Positions 30,480 to 40,657 are shown, counted from the stretch's first letter. The stretch is 64,000 nucleotides of DNA from Thalassiosira profunda (GCA_036939355.1 JALLAP010000022.1:1-64000); one strand, 5' to 3'. The notes: generated by a model from the sequence alone, not told the origin. Program-made: numbers and translations.

Positions 30480-31427
30480 TCAATCATTCTTCGGCAGCGT
30501 GCTCGCTCTCAAACTCCTCCTCTGCACGATCATCTCTGTCTTGCAGTTCGTGCATTTAATCGCCCCCTGCTTATCGAACCCCTCCACCCCCAGTATTCCC
30601 CCGAAATAAATCCGATTCTCCGCCTCGCACGCCGGGCACGGCCCGTAGGCCACAAGGTTGTTAGGAAAAAGGAGGTTGTCCGTGATTGCCTTTGCTCCCG
30701 CCCCAATCACGGGCGCGCCAAACGCCCCAAGTACGAGGGGGTTGATCCGGCCTCCAATGATCTCGTATCCGATACCCAGCCACAGAAGGGCGAGGATGGC
30801 TCCGGCCGGGAGGTAGAGGAGGTTGTTCCGGAATTCGTCCTTTTGGAATGTCACCGTGCAAATCCCCGTCTCGATGTAGCACTTGGGCTCCTTGCTCACG
30901 GCAACGCTGCTCCCTGCCTCCTTCAGCTCTTCCTTCAGCTGGTCGAACTCTTCGTCGGCCATCACGGGCTCTCCCCGAATGTACGCCTGCATCGCCTCCA
31001 GGTACCGCACCTCGTCCCGATTGAGGTTCACCACCTCGCTTCCTGACCATGCCAGGTCCTCTTTTAGGCTGTCGAACTCGGCGTCCTCCATCACCTGCCT
31101 ACCAGACACGTAGTAGCTCTGGAGGGCGTCCAGAAACATTCGCTCCTTTTCTTCGACGGTCAGCCGGATGGGCTTGGAGGTGTCCGGATCGATGAGGCAG
31201 TATTCTTGCGCGGGGATGCAATCCTCGTCCTCGACGCCGGTCTCGAAGAAGCGCGTGCCGTCGTAGGCAATCTCCTTCCTCCCGGACGTCAGCTTCGTGC
31301 CCGCCGGGGGCTCCTGGAGGTGCAGCGAGGTGACAGTGCGCGACGCCGGGAGGTGGGCGGGGGCGAACGCGGAGGCGAGGGGAAGGGCGGCGAAGGCCGC
31401 CCAGAGGGCGACGGGAGATCGGGCCAT
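30480..31427 (-). CDS. PGRL1-like thylakoid protein
   Basis: Intronless 315-aa plastid protein. The signal peptide (SPVALWAAFAALPLASAFAP) ends in a textbook ASAFAP motif and is followed by a Ser/Thr-rich transit peptide. Two tandem helical repeats of the PGRL1 type follow: RMFLDALQSYYVSGRQVMED..EFDSLKEDLAWSGSEVV (~92-127) and RYLEAMQAYIRGEPVMADEEFDQLKEELKEAGSSV (~135-170). Two membrane helices come next (~200-222, LLYLPAGAILALLWLGIGYE; ~230-250). A C-terminal Cys pair set, CPACEAEN then CTNCKTEM, matches the zinc-ribbon/redox Cys of PGRL1. PGRL1 works with PGR5 in cyclic electron flow around photosystem I. The start codon directly follows an ATTGCAAT element (31432-31439). Confidence 0.82.
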   Translation of the reverse strand: MARSPVALWAAFAALPLASAFAPAHLPASRTVTSLHLQEPPAGTKLTSGRKEIAYDGTRFFETGVEDEDCIPAQEYCLIDPDTSKPIRLTVEEKERMFLDALQSYYVSGRQVMEDAEFDSLKEDLAWSGSEVVNLNRDEVRYLEAMQAYIRGEPVMADEEFDQLKEELKEAGSSVAVSKEPKCYIETGICTVTFQKDEFRNNLLYLPAGAILALLWLGIGYEIIGGRINPLVLGAFGAPVIGAGAKAITDNLLFPNNLVAYGPCPACEAENRIYFGGILGVEGFDKQGAIKCTNCKTEMIVQRRSLRASTLPKND

Positions 31428-31652
31428 GATTGCAATTATGAGGAGCTGCTGTTATGGCTATCGGAGCTGCATGCAGGATCGCTGGCGGGCGTGGTCGCCA
31501 TCGTCGTCTTCGTTGCGCGTGTTGCCCGATTTGCTTGAGAAGCGGGGAAAATTCAGGAGTGACGTAGATAGGATTCCAGATGCAGTGACGTCATCATATC
31601 TCCAGTGGATCCTGGCGCTCAACCCTCCAACCGCTCCAACCAACTTCATCTG

Positions 31653-33173
31653 CTATGCATGGCGACTCTCCAACACATCTGCAGCCAACCGATCGACCCA
31701 TGCCTGTAGACTCTCCCACCCGTAAAGCCAAATCACCAGCACCGTTCCAAGCGCATACGACAGAGGAGCAAGGACGCCCATCTCGGGGCCAAACGTTCCG
31801 CCGTGGTATTTCACGTAGGAGGCCTTTCCGGGCAAAGACGGTCTGGGTACCACAGAGACGACCGCGCAGCTCATCGGTATCCCGCTTGTAGTGCGCCCAA
31901 GGATATGTCCCATTGTTATGTTCCATCCAAAGTGCCAGCCAATTCCGAGCCACACACCTTTGGATACCATTACATTGAGAGCCGCAGCTGCTCCACCGAT
32001 GAATAGGTTTGCAAGTGATACCGTTGTCGACCCGGGCGAATGCACATGCATCAGCGCAAACAGAGAGGATTGGAGTATGATCGACGTTGCAATTGCAACT
32101 CCAGATGCGATGTGAGGTTTGTCGAACGCCTTCAGTGCATATTGCAATGTCCCACGACAGCCCAAAATGAACATCCATCCACGCAGCCTGCCAGGAGTCG
32201 TCACCAATTTGTTGTAAGCATAATACGTTGCTCATAAACACCATCAGGAAACAGATTACTTACATCACCTCTTCATTGATGCTCACACCAGTGTGAAACA
32301 ATACATCCCATGATAAGTTGATTGCAAACACCTCCTTCGGATCGACAGTCTCAAAATAGCCCACGATTTTGATCCATCCCATCTTGAGCTCCAAGAGGAA
32401 AATGCACACGATGATGGAAGATCCGACGATACATCCCAAAGCGAGATCGGACGCAACTCCTCTGACAGAACCCGTGCCCAATCCAATATCATCGAGAGAC
32501 ACCGTTGACGAGTACGAGCACAACAGGAACGATGCCAAGAGTGTCCCTATCGCCGCACCCACTCGCTGGGAGGCTTTTCGTATCGACGTCGATCCTCGTG
32601 TGTGATTCAAATAGTATGGTTGCCTCGTTGGTGTATCCTTCTTATTGGTAGCCGATGGTTGTTTGGGTTTGCCCTTCGCCGATCGTCTCTTCTTATCTGA
32701 GGAATGTCCTTTGGAGGCTGCTGCTGATGCGTTTATATTTGCATCAGATGCAGTGCTTGCAATGCCGCAGCCCGGTGCAACCCAATCAGGAGGCAGATTT
32801 GCAATGGTATCGGGAGAAGGCCAGATGATCGATGTGTCATTCACCTGATCTTCTTGCTCGGACCACTGTGTTTCATCGTTTGGCGGAGGTACTTTTGATC
32901 CAGGCTAGATTCCTGCTGTGTCAGATGAGGCTCAAGAAATACGACGCGTGTTGCAAAACAAAGTAATGGACTCACCAAGCGCGCCGCGATCCATCTCGCC
33001 GGAACGAGCAGTAGAAAATGAAATAAATTGCCCCACGCCGAGTCCAGAAACAGATAGATGCACCATTGCTTGAAATAAGACGCTGGCGCTTGCGCAGAAA
33101 ACAGGCCGTGCGCCACAAACGTCAAGACGAAAGACAAGAGGACGGCGGCGGTCCACTCGAATGTTGATGGCAT
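31653..33173 (-). CDS. CPBP (CAAX/Abi) intramembrane metalloprotease
   Basis: 457 aa from exons 32976-33173, 32264-32904 and 31653-32187. The second junction was chosen because it rebuilds motif 1, EEVMLRG (EExxxR, residues ~277-282), from NEEV-AT|G-CTGCGT; other acceptors break the frame. Motif 2 is FALMH (FxxxH) and motif 3 is HFGWN (HxxxN), which together with the Glu pair form the CPBP active site. About eight hydrophobic helices surround them. A soluble Lys/Ser/Thr-rich loop (~95-155, KKRRSAKGKPKQ) separates the first helix pair from the catalytic bundle. Eukaryotic relatives include the Rce1 CAAX protease and plastid CPBP proteins such as SCO4/BCM-type. No clear plastid signal is present. 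Confidence 0.82.
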
Positions 33174-33741
33174 GATGGCGCCGAAGGAGACTCGACAACG
33201 CGGTCCCAGACGCTGTCAAATGCCAATCTCTTCGCTACAGACGTCTAGGCGGGGCCTCCTCCCTGTACATCTGGCATAACGGCTAAGCGAATAGCCGATG
33301 GCGATGGCTGGCGAGGAGGCGCAGTGTCGGCCGCGGTCTGGTAGCTGGATGATGGGTGTGGAGCGGGCGGGAGATGTGGGGCTGGTAGCTGGTAGCTGGT
33401 AGTGGGGCGTGTGTACGTACGTACTTACGTAAAGGTAGATAACGCTCATCACCCTCACCCTGCGTGCACCCATGCACCCATCACCCTCGCGCCCTCTCCG
33501 GGCGTCTCGCTCGTGAACGCACCCCTATCACGATGTAGCGCAGCCAAACACGCTGCAGCGGCGGCTCTAGCAGCAGCCTCGGAGGGCTGTCCTGAGTAAG
33601 AGCCTTGTCGTCTTGTCGTCACCTTGGGCCCCCAGCAGCTCGGGGTTCGCTTTTTGGGCTTCGGGTTGGCACGCGCTCTGTCCAAAATGCCGACCGAGCG
33701 GCCGATAAACACGTCGAGGCAGAACAATTGCAATCGCCAAT
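33174..33741. other. Divergent intergenic region with repeats
   Basis: A 568-bp gap between the CPBP gene and the hydroxylase/ankyrin gene. It contains a short tandem array of GCTGGTA units around 33381-33402, the inverted copy of the TTACGTAAGTACGT element (33413-33447) and an AATTGCAA element at 33725-33732, 10-17 nt before the downstream ATG. No gene is supported. Confidence 0.5.
33413..33447 (-). promoter_or_regulatory. TTACGTAAGTACGT element (copy 2, inverted)
   Basis: Reverse complement of the element at 12093-12128: TTATCTACC, TTTACGTAAGTACGT and ACGTACAC read on the minus strand. Again it lies in a divergent intergenic region. See copy 1 for interpretation. Confidence 0.45.
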
Positions 33742-35190
33742 ATGAGACCCCTCGCCGCCATCGCCGCCGTCGCGCTTGCGGCCGCATCGCCGGCCCTCGC
33801 GGCGCACGCGGCTGCCTCGTCCGAGGAGGCGACCTCCTACGGCGTCGACGTCTCCTTCCCCATCTTCAAGCGCATCAGTACCAACTACCCGTGGCTGCCG
33901 CACAACACCGATCAAAACGCGCCGACGCCCCAGGGACTCGAGGGGGCGCCATTGCAGCCCCTCGGAAACCGGCAGGCCGTGTACAACCAGCACCTCATGG
34001 CGTGCCGCGCCTATTACCGGGAGGAGGGTCGGAAATGTGACGTCTACGAGTATGATCGCATGCTGATGAACCAACGGCAGCCCCGAAGCATGCAGAACTA
34101 CACCGACGTTGGGTTCCTCAAAACCCGGGCACCGGAGAAGGTGATCGCACTGGCGACCAACTTCTGGGAGAAGAACCGCCTGAATATGGAAGAGGAAAAC
34201 TGGCCCGAGGGAAATACGTACATCAACAGTTGGGTCTCGCCGACGTACATGGTGAACATCGAGGACGGGCGGCTGCGCGGCGGAGGGTTCAAGCTGCGCA
34301 AGGAGATTTGGGCCGCGGCCCGCGAGGCCATCGAGGATTGGGCCGGAGAGGACCTCAGTCCGACCTCGCTGTACGGAATACGCGTCTACAAGGAAGGGGC
34401 GGTGCTGCTGCCACACGTGGACAGACTTCCCCTCGTGGCATCGGCGATGGTGAACATTGCGCAGGACGTGGACGAGCCGTGGCCAGTGGAGATCTACGAT
34501 CACGACGGGCAGGCCCACAACGTGACGCTCGACCCTGGAGACATGCTCCTGTTCGAATCTCATTCGATTATTCACGGTCGGCCCTTCCCGCTGAAAGGAA
34601 GGCACTACGCCATGCTTTTCATTCACTTCGAACCAACGGGCCATTCACTCCGGCACAACGCCGATGGAACAATTGGAGATGTGGAAGAGCAGTACAAAGA
34701 GGCGGTGGCGAACGGCCAAGGAGGACAGTCGGCCACCCACGATACCCTGCCGCCGTATATCATTCGCGAGAGCCCGGAAGAGATCCACTGGAAACAGCTC
34801 CACCCCGAGGGATGGAAGCACCCCAAGTTTGATCCCTTGAAACGTACGACCACATCGAAGTTGCACCAGGCTGCAGAGGAGGGCGACGTAGATGCCATCG
34901 AGCGGGCGCTGGAGAAGGATAGGGACGCCAACGAGAAGGAGGAGGGTCGGGTCACTACGACGGAGTACCGCGACGAAGAAGGCTGGCAGTTGCTCCATAG
35001 CGGTGCCGCCTCAGGCCACAAGGAGGTTGTGGAACTGCTTATTGAGCACGGAGCGGATCTGAACAGCCGGACCCACGGAGGGCACGGGGCGACGCCATTG
35101 TACATTGCGCAGAAGAACAACGGCGGATTCCACCCGGTGGTACGGTACCTGAAGTCGCTGGGGGCGTTGGATTTGGGGCCGGAATTGTAG
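33742..35190 (+). CDS. Secreted prolyl-4-hydroxylase-like dioxygenase with ankyrin repeats
   Basis: Intronless 482-aa protein. A signal peptide (PLAAIAAVALAAASPALA, ~3-20) is followed by a 2-oxoglutarate/Fe(II) dioxygenase domain. The core reads LYGIRVYKEGAVLLPHVD (H225, D227), a variable strand segment with PWPVEIYDHDG, then LDPGDMLLFESHSIIHGRPF (distal H278) and KGRHYAMLFIHF (R287 for 2-oxoglutarate). This is the P4H-type H-x-D...H arrangement. About 120 residues on, two to three ankyrin repeats close the protein (~370-480: TSKLHQAAEEGDVDAIERAL, LHSGAASGHKEVVELLIEHG, ATPLYIAQKN). Targets may be cell-wall hydroxyproline proteins. The ankyrin part should then lie in the ER lumen or outside, which is unusual. 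Confidence 0.82.
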   Translation: MRPLAAIAAVALAAASPALAAHAAASSEEATSYGVDVSFPIFKRISTNYPWLPHNTDQNAPTPQGLEGAPLQPLGNRQAVYNQHLMACRAYYREEGRKCDVYEYDRMLMNQRQPRSMQNYTDVGFLKTRAPEKVIALATNFWEKNRLNMEEENWPEGNTYINSWVSPTYMVNIEDGRLRGGGFKLRKEIWAAAREAIEDWAGEDLSPTSLYGIRVYKEGAVLLPHVDRLPLVASAMVNIAQDVDEPWPVEIYDHDGQAHNVTLDPGDMLLFESHSIIHGRPFPLKGRHYAMLFIHFEPTGHSLRHNADGTIGDVEEQYKEAVANGQGGQSATHDTLPPYIIRESPEEIHWKQLHPEGWKHPKFDPLKRTTTSKLHQAAEEGDVDAIERALEKDRDANEKEEGRVTTTEYRDEEGWQLLHSGAASGHKEVVELLIEHGADLNSRTHGGHGATPLYIAQKNNGGFHPVVRYLKSLGALDLGPEL

Positions 35191-35729
35191 GTTTGATGTG
35201 TCTTTGTTGGTTGGTTTGGATATTGGTATGGCGTAGATGTGTCTTTTGGCGTTGAACAAACAATGCCTTGCAGTCACATCGTAAACAAAGCAGATGAAGT
35301 GCTTAGTTGGGAGAGGCAAGTGGGGCGTAAACCCCAAAACCCTAACACAACCCCAACCCTAAACTGCCCTGAAGTAACCCTAACCAGCGAACGGAGCCAC
35401 CACCCTGCACCTGCACTGCCTCCCGTCCCACTCCACACTCCCGCCACCACACAGCTCCCACACCGGCTCGGCAGACCGGCCCGCCCAAGCCGCTGTGGGC
35501 AAGGGCTCCTGTCGTCGGCCGCGGCTTCCACCAAAGCCAAATCAACGCCAGCTTCCTGTCGGGGGTAGGCTGAACGAGACGCTGCCTGAACATGAACATT
35601 CTGCTCGCGCTGATGCCGCGTGTCTCTTGTGCAGCCGGTTTGCAACATCGACGGTGCATACGGTGAATGATGAATGAGGCTTGCTGTTGAAGGCTGGCCT
35701 CCCTAGCTCGATCACCCCGAAACAATAGT
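35191..35729. other. Intergenic region with telomere-like repeat
   Basis: 539 bp without a supported gene. The main feature is the CCCTAA-rich array at 35328-35385. Frames on the minus strand across 35342-35770 are shadows of Pro/Arg-rich composition. Confidence 0.5.
35328..35385 (+). repeat. Degenerate telomere-like CCCTAA array (second copy)
   Basis: Imperfect units AACCCTAA, CCCCAAAA and AACCCCAACCCTAA, of the same type and orientation as the array at 1831-1873. It lies about 345-400 bp upstream of the next plus-strand ATG. AAACCCTAA-type strings resemble plant telo-boxes, but interstitial telomeric DNA is equally possible. Confidence 0.6.
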
Positions 35730-37301
35730 ATGAGGGCTCCTGTCCCTGGCATCGGCCGGATATTCCTCATGGGGCTAATCAGCCTCGTCTTCCCGGCGGT
35801 CGTTCTGCAAAAGCAGGAGATCAGATTTGACGCCTACGACGATGCACTGCCGCCAAACGAAGCAGCAGTCGACACCCAAACAAACGCGCCAAATCCGACG
35901 ACGACGCTGGTGCACTTCGATCCCTACTTCATGGGGGGCTTTCGCAATCAACACATGCGGTTCGTGGCCTTCGTGGCTTTCGCTGTCGACCACAACATCA
36001 GTCAGATATTGCTCCCGTCGCTGCGGTGGGTGGATCCGTACAACAAGCCTCACAGTATCCATCACGAGTTGCTCTTTGATGTGCAGTATTGGAATGAACG
36101 TGCAGGGAAGTTTGGGCTGCCGAAGCTTGTCGATTATGATCCGGGCATGTTGGAGGGAGCGGTACCAATTGACGGCCAGGAGATTGGATCAGTTGCAGTA
36201 ACTGCATGTTGGAATGAGACGTCGTCCCTCTACTCCGGGTTGGACGAAGGACACCTCCGGAACCCCAGAACCAATCTGCGCAGAACGAAAACGTGGGAGA
36301 TGATTGGCCAGGGCGAACAATATTCCCATTGTCGCCGCACGATGGGGAAGGATGGCGAGAACAATCCAGAGAGGATAAAGGAGGCTGCGAGAGATGCAAA
36401 CAACACGGACAAAGTGATCCGATTCACGCATTTAGTTCCCCACGGAGGAGTGATCAGCTCGGGACGATTGTGGTGGGAATATAACATTCTTCAGGACAGG
36501 CGACGTCAAACATCGGAGACGTTGGTGGTCGATGGGCAAGTGGTGCAGGTCCATCCGGAGCACGTGCCGGTGGAGAGGGCTGTCTACGAATTGCTCCGAC
36601 CCAGCCGTCGTTTGCGTGCAGCGGTGGATGACGCAATAAGATTGGCACTGCAAAACACCACAATTGAAGGCAGACAACCTCGATTGCTCGCCCTTCACCC
36701 GCGAGTGGAACAGGAGATGCTGACTCACCGCTGCGCCAAGTTCATGGAGCCGCGGCTGGCAAAGGTGTTCGAGCTCATTCAGACACACCCGTCCTTCCGC
36801 GAAGGGAACAGCACTGAGTATCGATTCGACTTGGTATTTGTTGCCGTGAGCAAAGCAGAGGTAGAGAAACCCGCCCAAACCCGCGACGCGGACATTAATC
36901 AGATCGTGGACGAGAACCGGGAGACACTGCGTCGCGCGAGAGAGCACGGACTATTTGGCAGCGAAGAAAAACGGTCAATACCCATATTCGAGTCGGGCAC
37001 AGACAGTGCGGCGAAGATGCGGTTTCCACGGCGCAAATCTGGCAACAGCAGAGCCGAGGAAACGCTGTTTGACACCGCTGAATCTCTCGGTGTGATCGAA
37101 CTAGTGGCATCGGTGATCAACTTCTTTACGGCCGTCGATGCGGACGTTTTTGTCGGCGTGAAAGGCAGCACCTACTCGACAGATGCCTTCTCCCAGCGGT
37201 ATTATCAGCACATAGAGGACGGCGGCGGAGAAAATTATATCATTGGAAGGGAAGGCCTGCAGCGATTGTATGGCCCCGCGGCGCCGCATGCGTGTGCGTA
37301 G
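35730..37301 (+). CDS. O-fucosyltransferase-like type II membrane protein
   Basis: Intronless 523-aa protein with a short N-terminal anchor (~9-27, GRIFLMGLISLVFPAVVL), typical of Golgi glycosyltransferases. Just inside the luminal domain is DPYFMGGFRNQHMRFVAFVAFA (~65-86), the GDP-fucose transferase 'GGxxNQ' entry. Further on are LLALHPRVEQEM (~317-328, the HxRxE/D-like motif) and FFTAVDADVFVGVKGSTYS (~465-483), like the C-terminal donor-binding segment 'S-x-D-x-x-G'. This layout matches the stramenopile GDP-fucose protein O-fucosyltransferase-like group, a large family in diatoms. The acceptor is unknown. It could equally act on polysaccharides. Confidence 0.75.
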   Translation: MRAPVPGIGRIFLMGLISLVFPAVVLQKQEIRFDAYDDALPPNEAAVDTQTNAPNPTTTLVHFDPYFMGGFRNQHMRFVAFVAFAVDHNISQILLPSLRWVDPYNKPHSIHHELLFDVQYWNERAGKFGLPKLVDYDPGMLEGAVPIDGQEIGSVAVTACWNETSSLYSGLDEGHLRNPRTNLRRTKTWEMIGQGEQYSHCRRTMGKDGENNPERIKEAARDANNTDKVIRFTHLVPHGGVISSGRLWWEYNILQDRRRQTSETLVVDGQVVQVHPEHVPVERAVYELLRPSRRLRAAVDDAIRLALQNTTIEGRQPRLLALHPRVEQEMLTHRCAKFMEPRLAKVFELIQTHPSFREGNSTEYRFDLVFVAVSKAEVEKPAQTRDADINQIVDENRETLRRAREHGLFGSEEKRSIPIFESGTDSAAKMRFPRRKSGNSRAEETLFDTAESLGVIELVASVINFFTAVDADVFVGVKGSTYSTDAFSQRYYQHIEDGGGENYIIGREGLQRLYGPAAPHACA

Positions 37302-37675
37302 TCTGGAGACATTTGGAACCACCCTGCTCTGTCCGCCCCAAGCATTGTCTGCAGCAGCGAGCGGCGCCAGTATGCATTCGGATACAATTGAATTTCGTAT
37401 GATTTTTTTGCCAAAGTTTGTCAGACTTGGGGTCCCAAATTTCCTTGCAGCCGACACGCGGCAAAGGAACCGCCGCCCCTTACAAAGGCGCCGGTTTCCA
37501 TGCACATCTCAGAAGATGATGCCGTTTCGGCGCTGCGCAGGGCTATGGAGCACGGCCGTTCGAACGGCAATCGTTAGTTATTGAGCCAGAGGTGAGTGAA
37601 GTCTCGTTGCATGCCTTGCACGTTACTGCAATGCCTCATCTCTGACGTACTCCGACCGGGCAGTCTGTTGAAGCC
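37302..37675. other. Intergenic or 5' exon region before the cyclase
   Basis: 374 bp. An ATG-started frame of 25 codons at 37500-37577 (MHISEDDAVSALRRAMEHGR...) has non-random composition. A GTTAGT donor inside it could join in phase to the sequence right before the cyclase ATG. It may be a short upstream frame or an extra 5' coding exon. Confidence 0.35.
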
Positions 37676-40586
37676 ATGGCGCCCAAGATCGTGCCCGTGC
37701 GGCCCAGCACGGCAACAACTCGAACGGTGTCCACCGACCCAGGATTGTTGTCGCCCGAAGAATTGCTCGCGCGAAATGCCGGAGCGAGGCGGCCAACGTT
37801 GGAAGCGCTCATTGCCAAGCAAAAGGGAGAGACCAAAACAACCACCGGCCGTGCCAAACTCTTGTTCACGAAGGCCAAGAGGAAGGTGCGGTGGTTCGTC
37901 GATCACGCCCAAATAAAGATATCGGTGAGTTCCAGTTGCCGGCCTACTCCCCAACACACATTCCTCTCATCTATTACCTATGCGCCCCGACAGTACGATG
38001 ATTTCATGATGGCAGTCACAATCTTTGTGTTGTTTGGCGACGACCTGCGCATCCTCTTCTTTCCTCCGTCGGCCGACAACGGCTTTGCCTTCTTCGTCAG
38101 CCTGTCGTTCATTTTGTTTGCGATGGAGATGGTCCTGCACTGCTGGGCCAAGAGCGACTACTCCAAAGGCATCTTCAGAGTGAAGGGGTACGCGTTCAGC
38201 TTCTTCTTCTGGCTCGATTTGCTCGCGGTGGTGTCCATGGTCCCCGATGTGCCCTGGCTGGCCTCGGCCATTGGCATCCAGGGCGATCTGATGGACAGCC
38301 TCGGCACCAAGGCGGGAAAAGCGGGCCGGATCGGGGCCAAATCGAGCCGCGTCATTCGAATGGCGCGCCTCGTGCGGTTGGTGAAGCTCTACAAGGTCAC
38401 GTCGCAGCGGTCGAGGGAAAAGCAGCAGCTCAACGACCTCAAAAAGCTCGTCGAGTCCGGCCACTACAGTCAGGACGAAATTCAGGAGCTGCTCGAGAAG
38501 TCGAGCGCCAAGAAGCAGAGCAAGGTGGGCGCGGAGCTGTCCGACATCATCACTCGCCGCGTGATCGTGGCCGTGCTGCTGATGCTCTGCATCGTTCCAC
38601 TGTTGACGTACTCGTCTCCCGTCGACGACGAATTGGACGCCACGCTCTTTCTCCACGAATTCAACATCAAGGCCGGGTCGGATTGTGCGTACCTCCAGCG
38701 ATCGACGGACAACTTTCGATCGCTCATGGACGAGCTGGGCGGCGGGGGCAACCTCGACGAGCCGTTTCTGGTGGCCCTCGATGTCTCGCCGCCGCGGTGC
38801 GAGAACGAGACTGCAATCAACTTTTCCGAGGACGACTTGATTGCGGGCATTCGGGACGAGGCTCTGAGGACGATCACCACAGGTCCGACGACAGTGGACG
38901 GCCTTGCCTATTCGGTGGCGGCCACGTTCGACCTGTCGCCCTATTTGGAACAGCAATCGCTGTTCAGCGTGTATCTGATGGTGTTTGTGATCGTCATGCT
39001 GGTGACGCTGTCGGCCCAATTCACGGGCGACGCCCAGCGCCTCGTGCTGGCCCCCATCGAAAATATGATGGCCATTGTCAACGCGGTGGCCGAAGATCCC
39101 CTGGAGGACTTTGATTTCAAGTCCATGCCGGCGACGGGCGACTACGAAACGCACGCCGTCCGATTGGCCATCGAGCGAATCACGGCCCTCCTCCGCATTG
39201 GCTTCGGAGTCGCCGGGGCGGAAATCATATCCTCCAACATGGCCGTCGAGGGCGGTGGCAGCGCGTGCCTCAACCCCATGATACCAGGCAAGCGGGTCTA
39301 CGCGCTCTTTGGCTTCTGCGACATTCTGTCGTTCGACGTGTGCACCGAGAAACTGGAGGACGAAATCATGACCTTTGTCAACAGCGTCGCCCGCATCGTG
39401 CACGACGAAGTAACGCGCTGGGGCGGGACGTGCAACAAGAATCTGGGCAACGCGTTTTTGATGGTGTGGCGCATCGGGGACGAGGACGCCATCGCAGAGT
39501 ACCGCGGCATTGGAAGGCGGGGCAGCGACTCCAGCATGTCGAAACGGGCTAGCGACAGGAGCACCAAATCCGACGTTGCTTCGCCGGATCACGCGAGGTC
39601 CATCAGACGAGGCGCCATCGATCTCCGCAGGATACCGGGCTTGGACATATTGTCAGACAAGGCCCTCGTTGGGTTCTTGAAAGTCATTGTGGAAGTGAAC
39701 CGAGACGTACAACTCCTCGCGTACCGCGGCGACAAGCGCCTGGCAACGGGCGCCGACAGCGGTGAGTGTGGTATTGAGCGTTTGCAAAGGTGTTTTGCTC
39801 TGCCCCTCAACTGACACCGTTTGCTCACATATTATGCAGGCGAGTTCCTCCTGAGGATGGGCTTTGGGCTTCACGCGGGCTGGGCAATCGAAGGAGCCGT
39901 CGGATCGCTGCAAAAAGTTGACGCCACATATCTCTCCCCCCATGTTAACATGGCGGCAAGGATGGAAGCCGCTTCGAGACAATTTGGAGTTTCCATCCTC
40001 CTCACCCGCGATTTCTTTACTCTGCTGTCGGAAGAAGCCCAGGCCCACTGTGAGATCCTCATTTCTTTCCTTTGCCCATTGTTCACTAAGACTCATTCCA
40101 TGTTCCCTTTCTACACATTGACTCATTCTTGTTCCCTTGCAACACATTGACTCAGGCCGAAAGATTGATGTGGTCACGGTGAAAGGAAGCAACGTCCCGA
40201 TGCCCATCTACACGTTTGACACTTTTCAAAACCAAGTGTTCCCCCAGCTGCGGGCGCCCAAATACAGCAACCTCAGCTTGCAGGAGGTTCTCACCCAACA
40301 GGCCGAAAACTACGACGCTGCCACGTGGATGTCCGATCCCGATCTCATGCAGCTTCGTTGTCTGGCCACGCCACAGTTCCTCAAGACTTTTGAGGCGGGC
40401 TTGAACCACTACCTCGGCGGGCGCTGGGAGGAGGCGCGGGAGGCTTTAGAGAGAGCTGACAAAATGATGGCCTCCAATGATATTGGTGGTGACGGTCCCA
40501 GCCGAGCAATTTTGGGGTACATGAAGGGAAGGAACTGGACGTGCCCGGCGGAATGGTCTGGGCACCGTCCTCTCACTTCTAAATAA
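37676..40586 (+). CDS. Membrane adenylate/guanylate cyclase with channel-like N-terminus
   Basis: 885 aa from exons 37676-37924, 37994-39761, 39840-40049 and 40156-40586. After a basic N-terminus come several helices, including a voltage-sensor-like S4 segment with regularly spaced Arg (SSRVIRMARLVRLVKLYK, ~219-236), like the ion-channel/cyclase fusions of ciliates and apicomplexans. A later helix pair (~279-297, ~405-430) brackets an extracellular loop with Cys. The class III catalytic domain runs from ~515: metal Asp in GFCDILSFD (D526), RWGGTCNKNLGNAFLMVW, then GWAIEGAVGSLQKVDATYLS and VNMAARMEAASRQFGV with the transition-state Asn and Arg. The second metal Asp is replaced by Asn (N569 in LGNAF). 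A tail of ~145 residues follows. Confidence 0.86.
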
Positions 40587-40657
40587 GAAGCCTCCAATAA
40601 ACAGTCTCCCGCTCTAACCATTGATTGTCAGCTCCCCGATTCCAAATCAAGTCTCCG

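Noticed and set aside
32188..32263. 33-nt intron ending at ATGAG|CAACG in the CPBP gene
   Set aside because: Too short and puts the catalytic region out of frame; the 76-nt alternative restores the EExxxR motif.
37967..39592. 541-aa minus-strand frame opposite the cyclase
   Set aside because: Antisense shadow, rich in His, Arg and Gln without domains, over a clearly coding plus-strand region.
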